From assembly GCA_036567985.1 (NCBI GenBank), contig DATCTK010000089.1, forward strand, positions 1 through 64,000: 64,000 nucleotides of DNA, given 5' to 3'. Of this stretch, positions 63,709 to 64,000 are shown one piece after another (the stretch's first letter is position 1; each line of letters begins with the position of its first letter). The DNA is from SZUA-229 sp036567985 (lineage in GTDB: Bacteria; Pseudomonadota; Gammaproteobacteria; SZUA-229). The translations under genes were made by a program, and so were the position numbers. The notes under the pieces are model-generated. The model saw nothing but the letters and a program-made list of their open reading frames with translations. It searched no databases and was not told the DNA's origin.

Positions 63709-63951
63709 ATGAACATTGCAGCCTGTTTATATGCCGCATCAGGCCTGAAATCATCAGTGCCTGCCCCTGAAAAAACGCCTGCCTACAATAACCTGGCCAA
63801 TAATACCCGTGACGTTTTTTACGACTTATTATCCCTTAAAAACAAACGCTTGCACCATTACCCGAACGGGTTAAAATCAGCCTCCACAACAAATAATATG
63901 CTTTTTATAGCGAGTTCAGCCACAGATTGCCAGGCATTTTTTCAAGCATAA
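63709..63951 (+). CDS. Doubtful small ORF
   Basis: An 80-residue frame (MNIAACLYAASGLKSSVPAP) divergent from the PilZ gene. No family recognised, no strong ribosome binding site. May be chance. Confidence 0.2.
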   Translation: MNIAACLYAASGLKSSVPAPEKTPAYNNLANNTRDVFYDLLSLKNKRLHHYPNGLKSASTTNNMLFIASSATDCQAFFQA

Positions 63952-64000
63952 ACATTAATAATGGCCTGAATATTAAAAATCTCGTTTAAATACCCTGTTT

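Overview
The window reads as gammaproteobacterial DNA: CspA-type cold-shock protein, DsbB, hemolysin III, DUF4389, PilZ and TolC/RND families sit together, base composition is moderate, and intergenic repeats are common. The species cannot be named from sequence alone; the core genes suggest a free-living, probably aquatic or sediment organism.

Bases 1-47702 are a large heavy-metal resistance island read almost entirely on the minus strand. From its distal end it carries czcI-like/czcC/czcB/czcA (Zn/Co/Cd-type RND efflux, czcA cut by the window edge), a CDF transporter with DUF302 protein, copA-copB with a cytochrome c, an unusual MacB-like ABC system whose ATPase ends in a YHS metal-binding domain, a small K+ channel, a 1044-residue SDR/metal-binding/SPW/VKOR fusion next to a frameshifted DsbA-family gene, a CBS protein, an orphan Rieske protein with small membrane/YHS proteins, a methyltransferase, a flavoprotein, a CPA2 antiporter with a P-II protein, a Cu P-type ATPase, several small c-type cytochromes, a Met-rich protein, a porin, DUF411-cusC-cusB-cusA (Cu/Ag-type RND efflux), an APC permease, and the divergent cusRS two-component system. 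Together these bind, oxidise, pump out and sense copper plus divalent cations. A recurring theme is YHS and CPMHP-type metal-binding modules attached to otherwise unrelated proteins.

A 27-base tRNA 3'-end fragment (47676-47702, probably tRNA-Leu) looks like the right-hand attachment site of the island; the intact tRNA should lie left of the window. Just beyond, 48423-51573 holds a compact defence-like operon: palindromic operator, HigB toxin, HigA antitoxin, and a TOTE-type archaeo-eukaryotic primase fused to an SF2 helicase that carries an in-frame stop.

From 51.9 kb onward the DNA looks like ordinary chromosome: a hybrid sensor kinase with a substrate-binding lipoprotein, MFS transporter, YkgJ protein, cold-shock protein, DsbB, DUF4389, hemolysin III, DUF389, a cache-domain sensor and a PilZ protein. 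Three kinds of structured intergenic repeat occur here, one of which also has a copy inside the island. Three genes in the island appear frameshifted, two exactly at seven-base homopolymers, so sequencing error must be considered before calling them pseudogenes.
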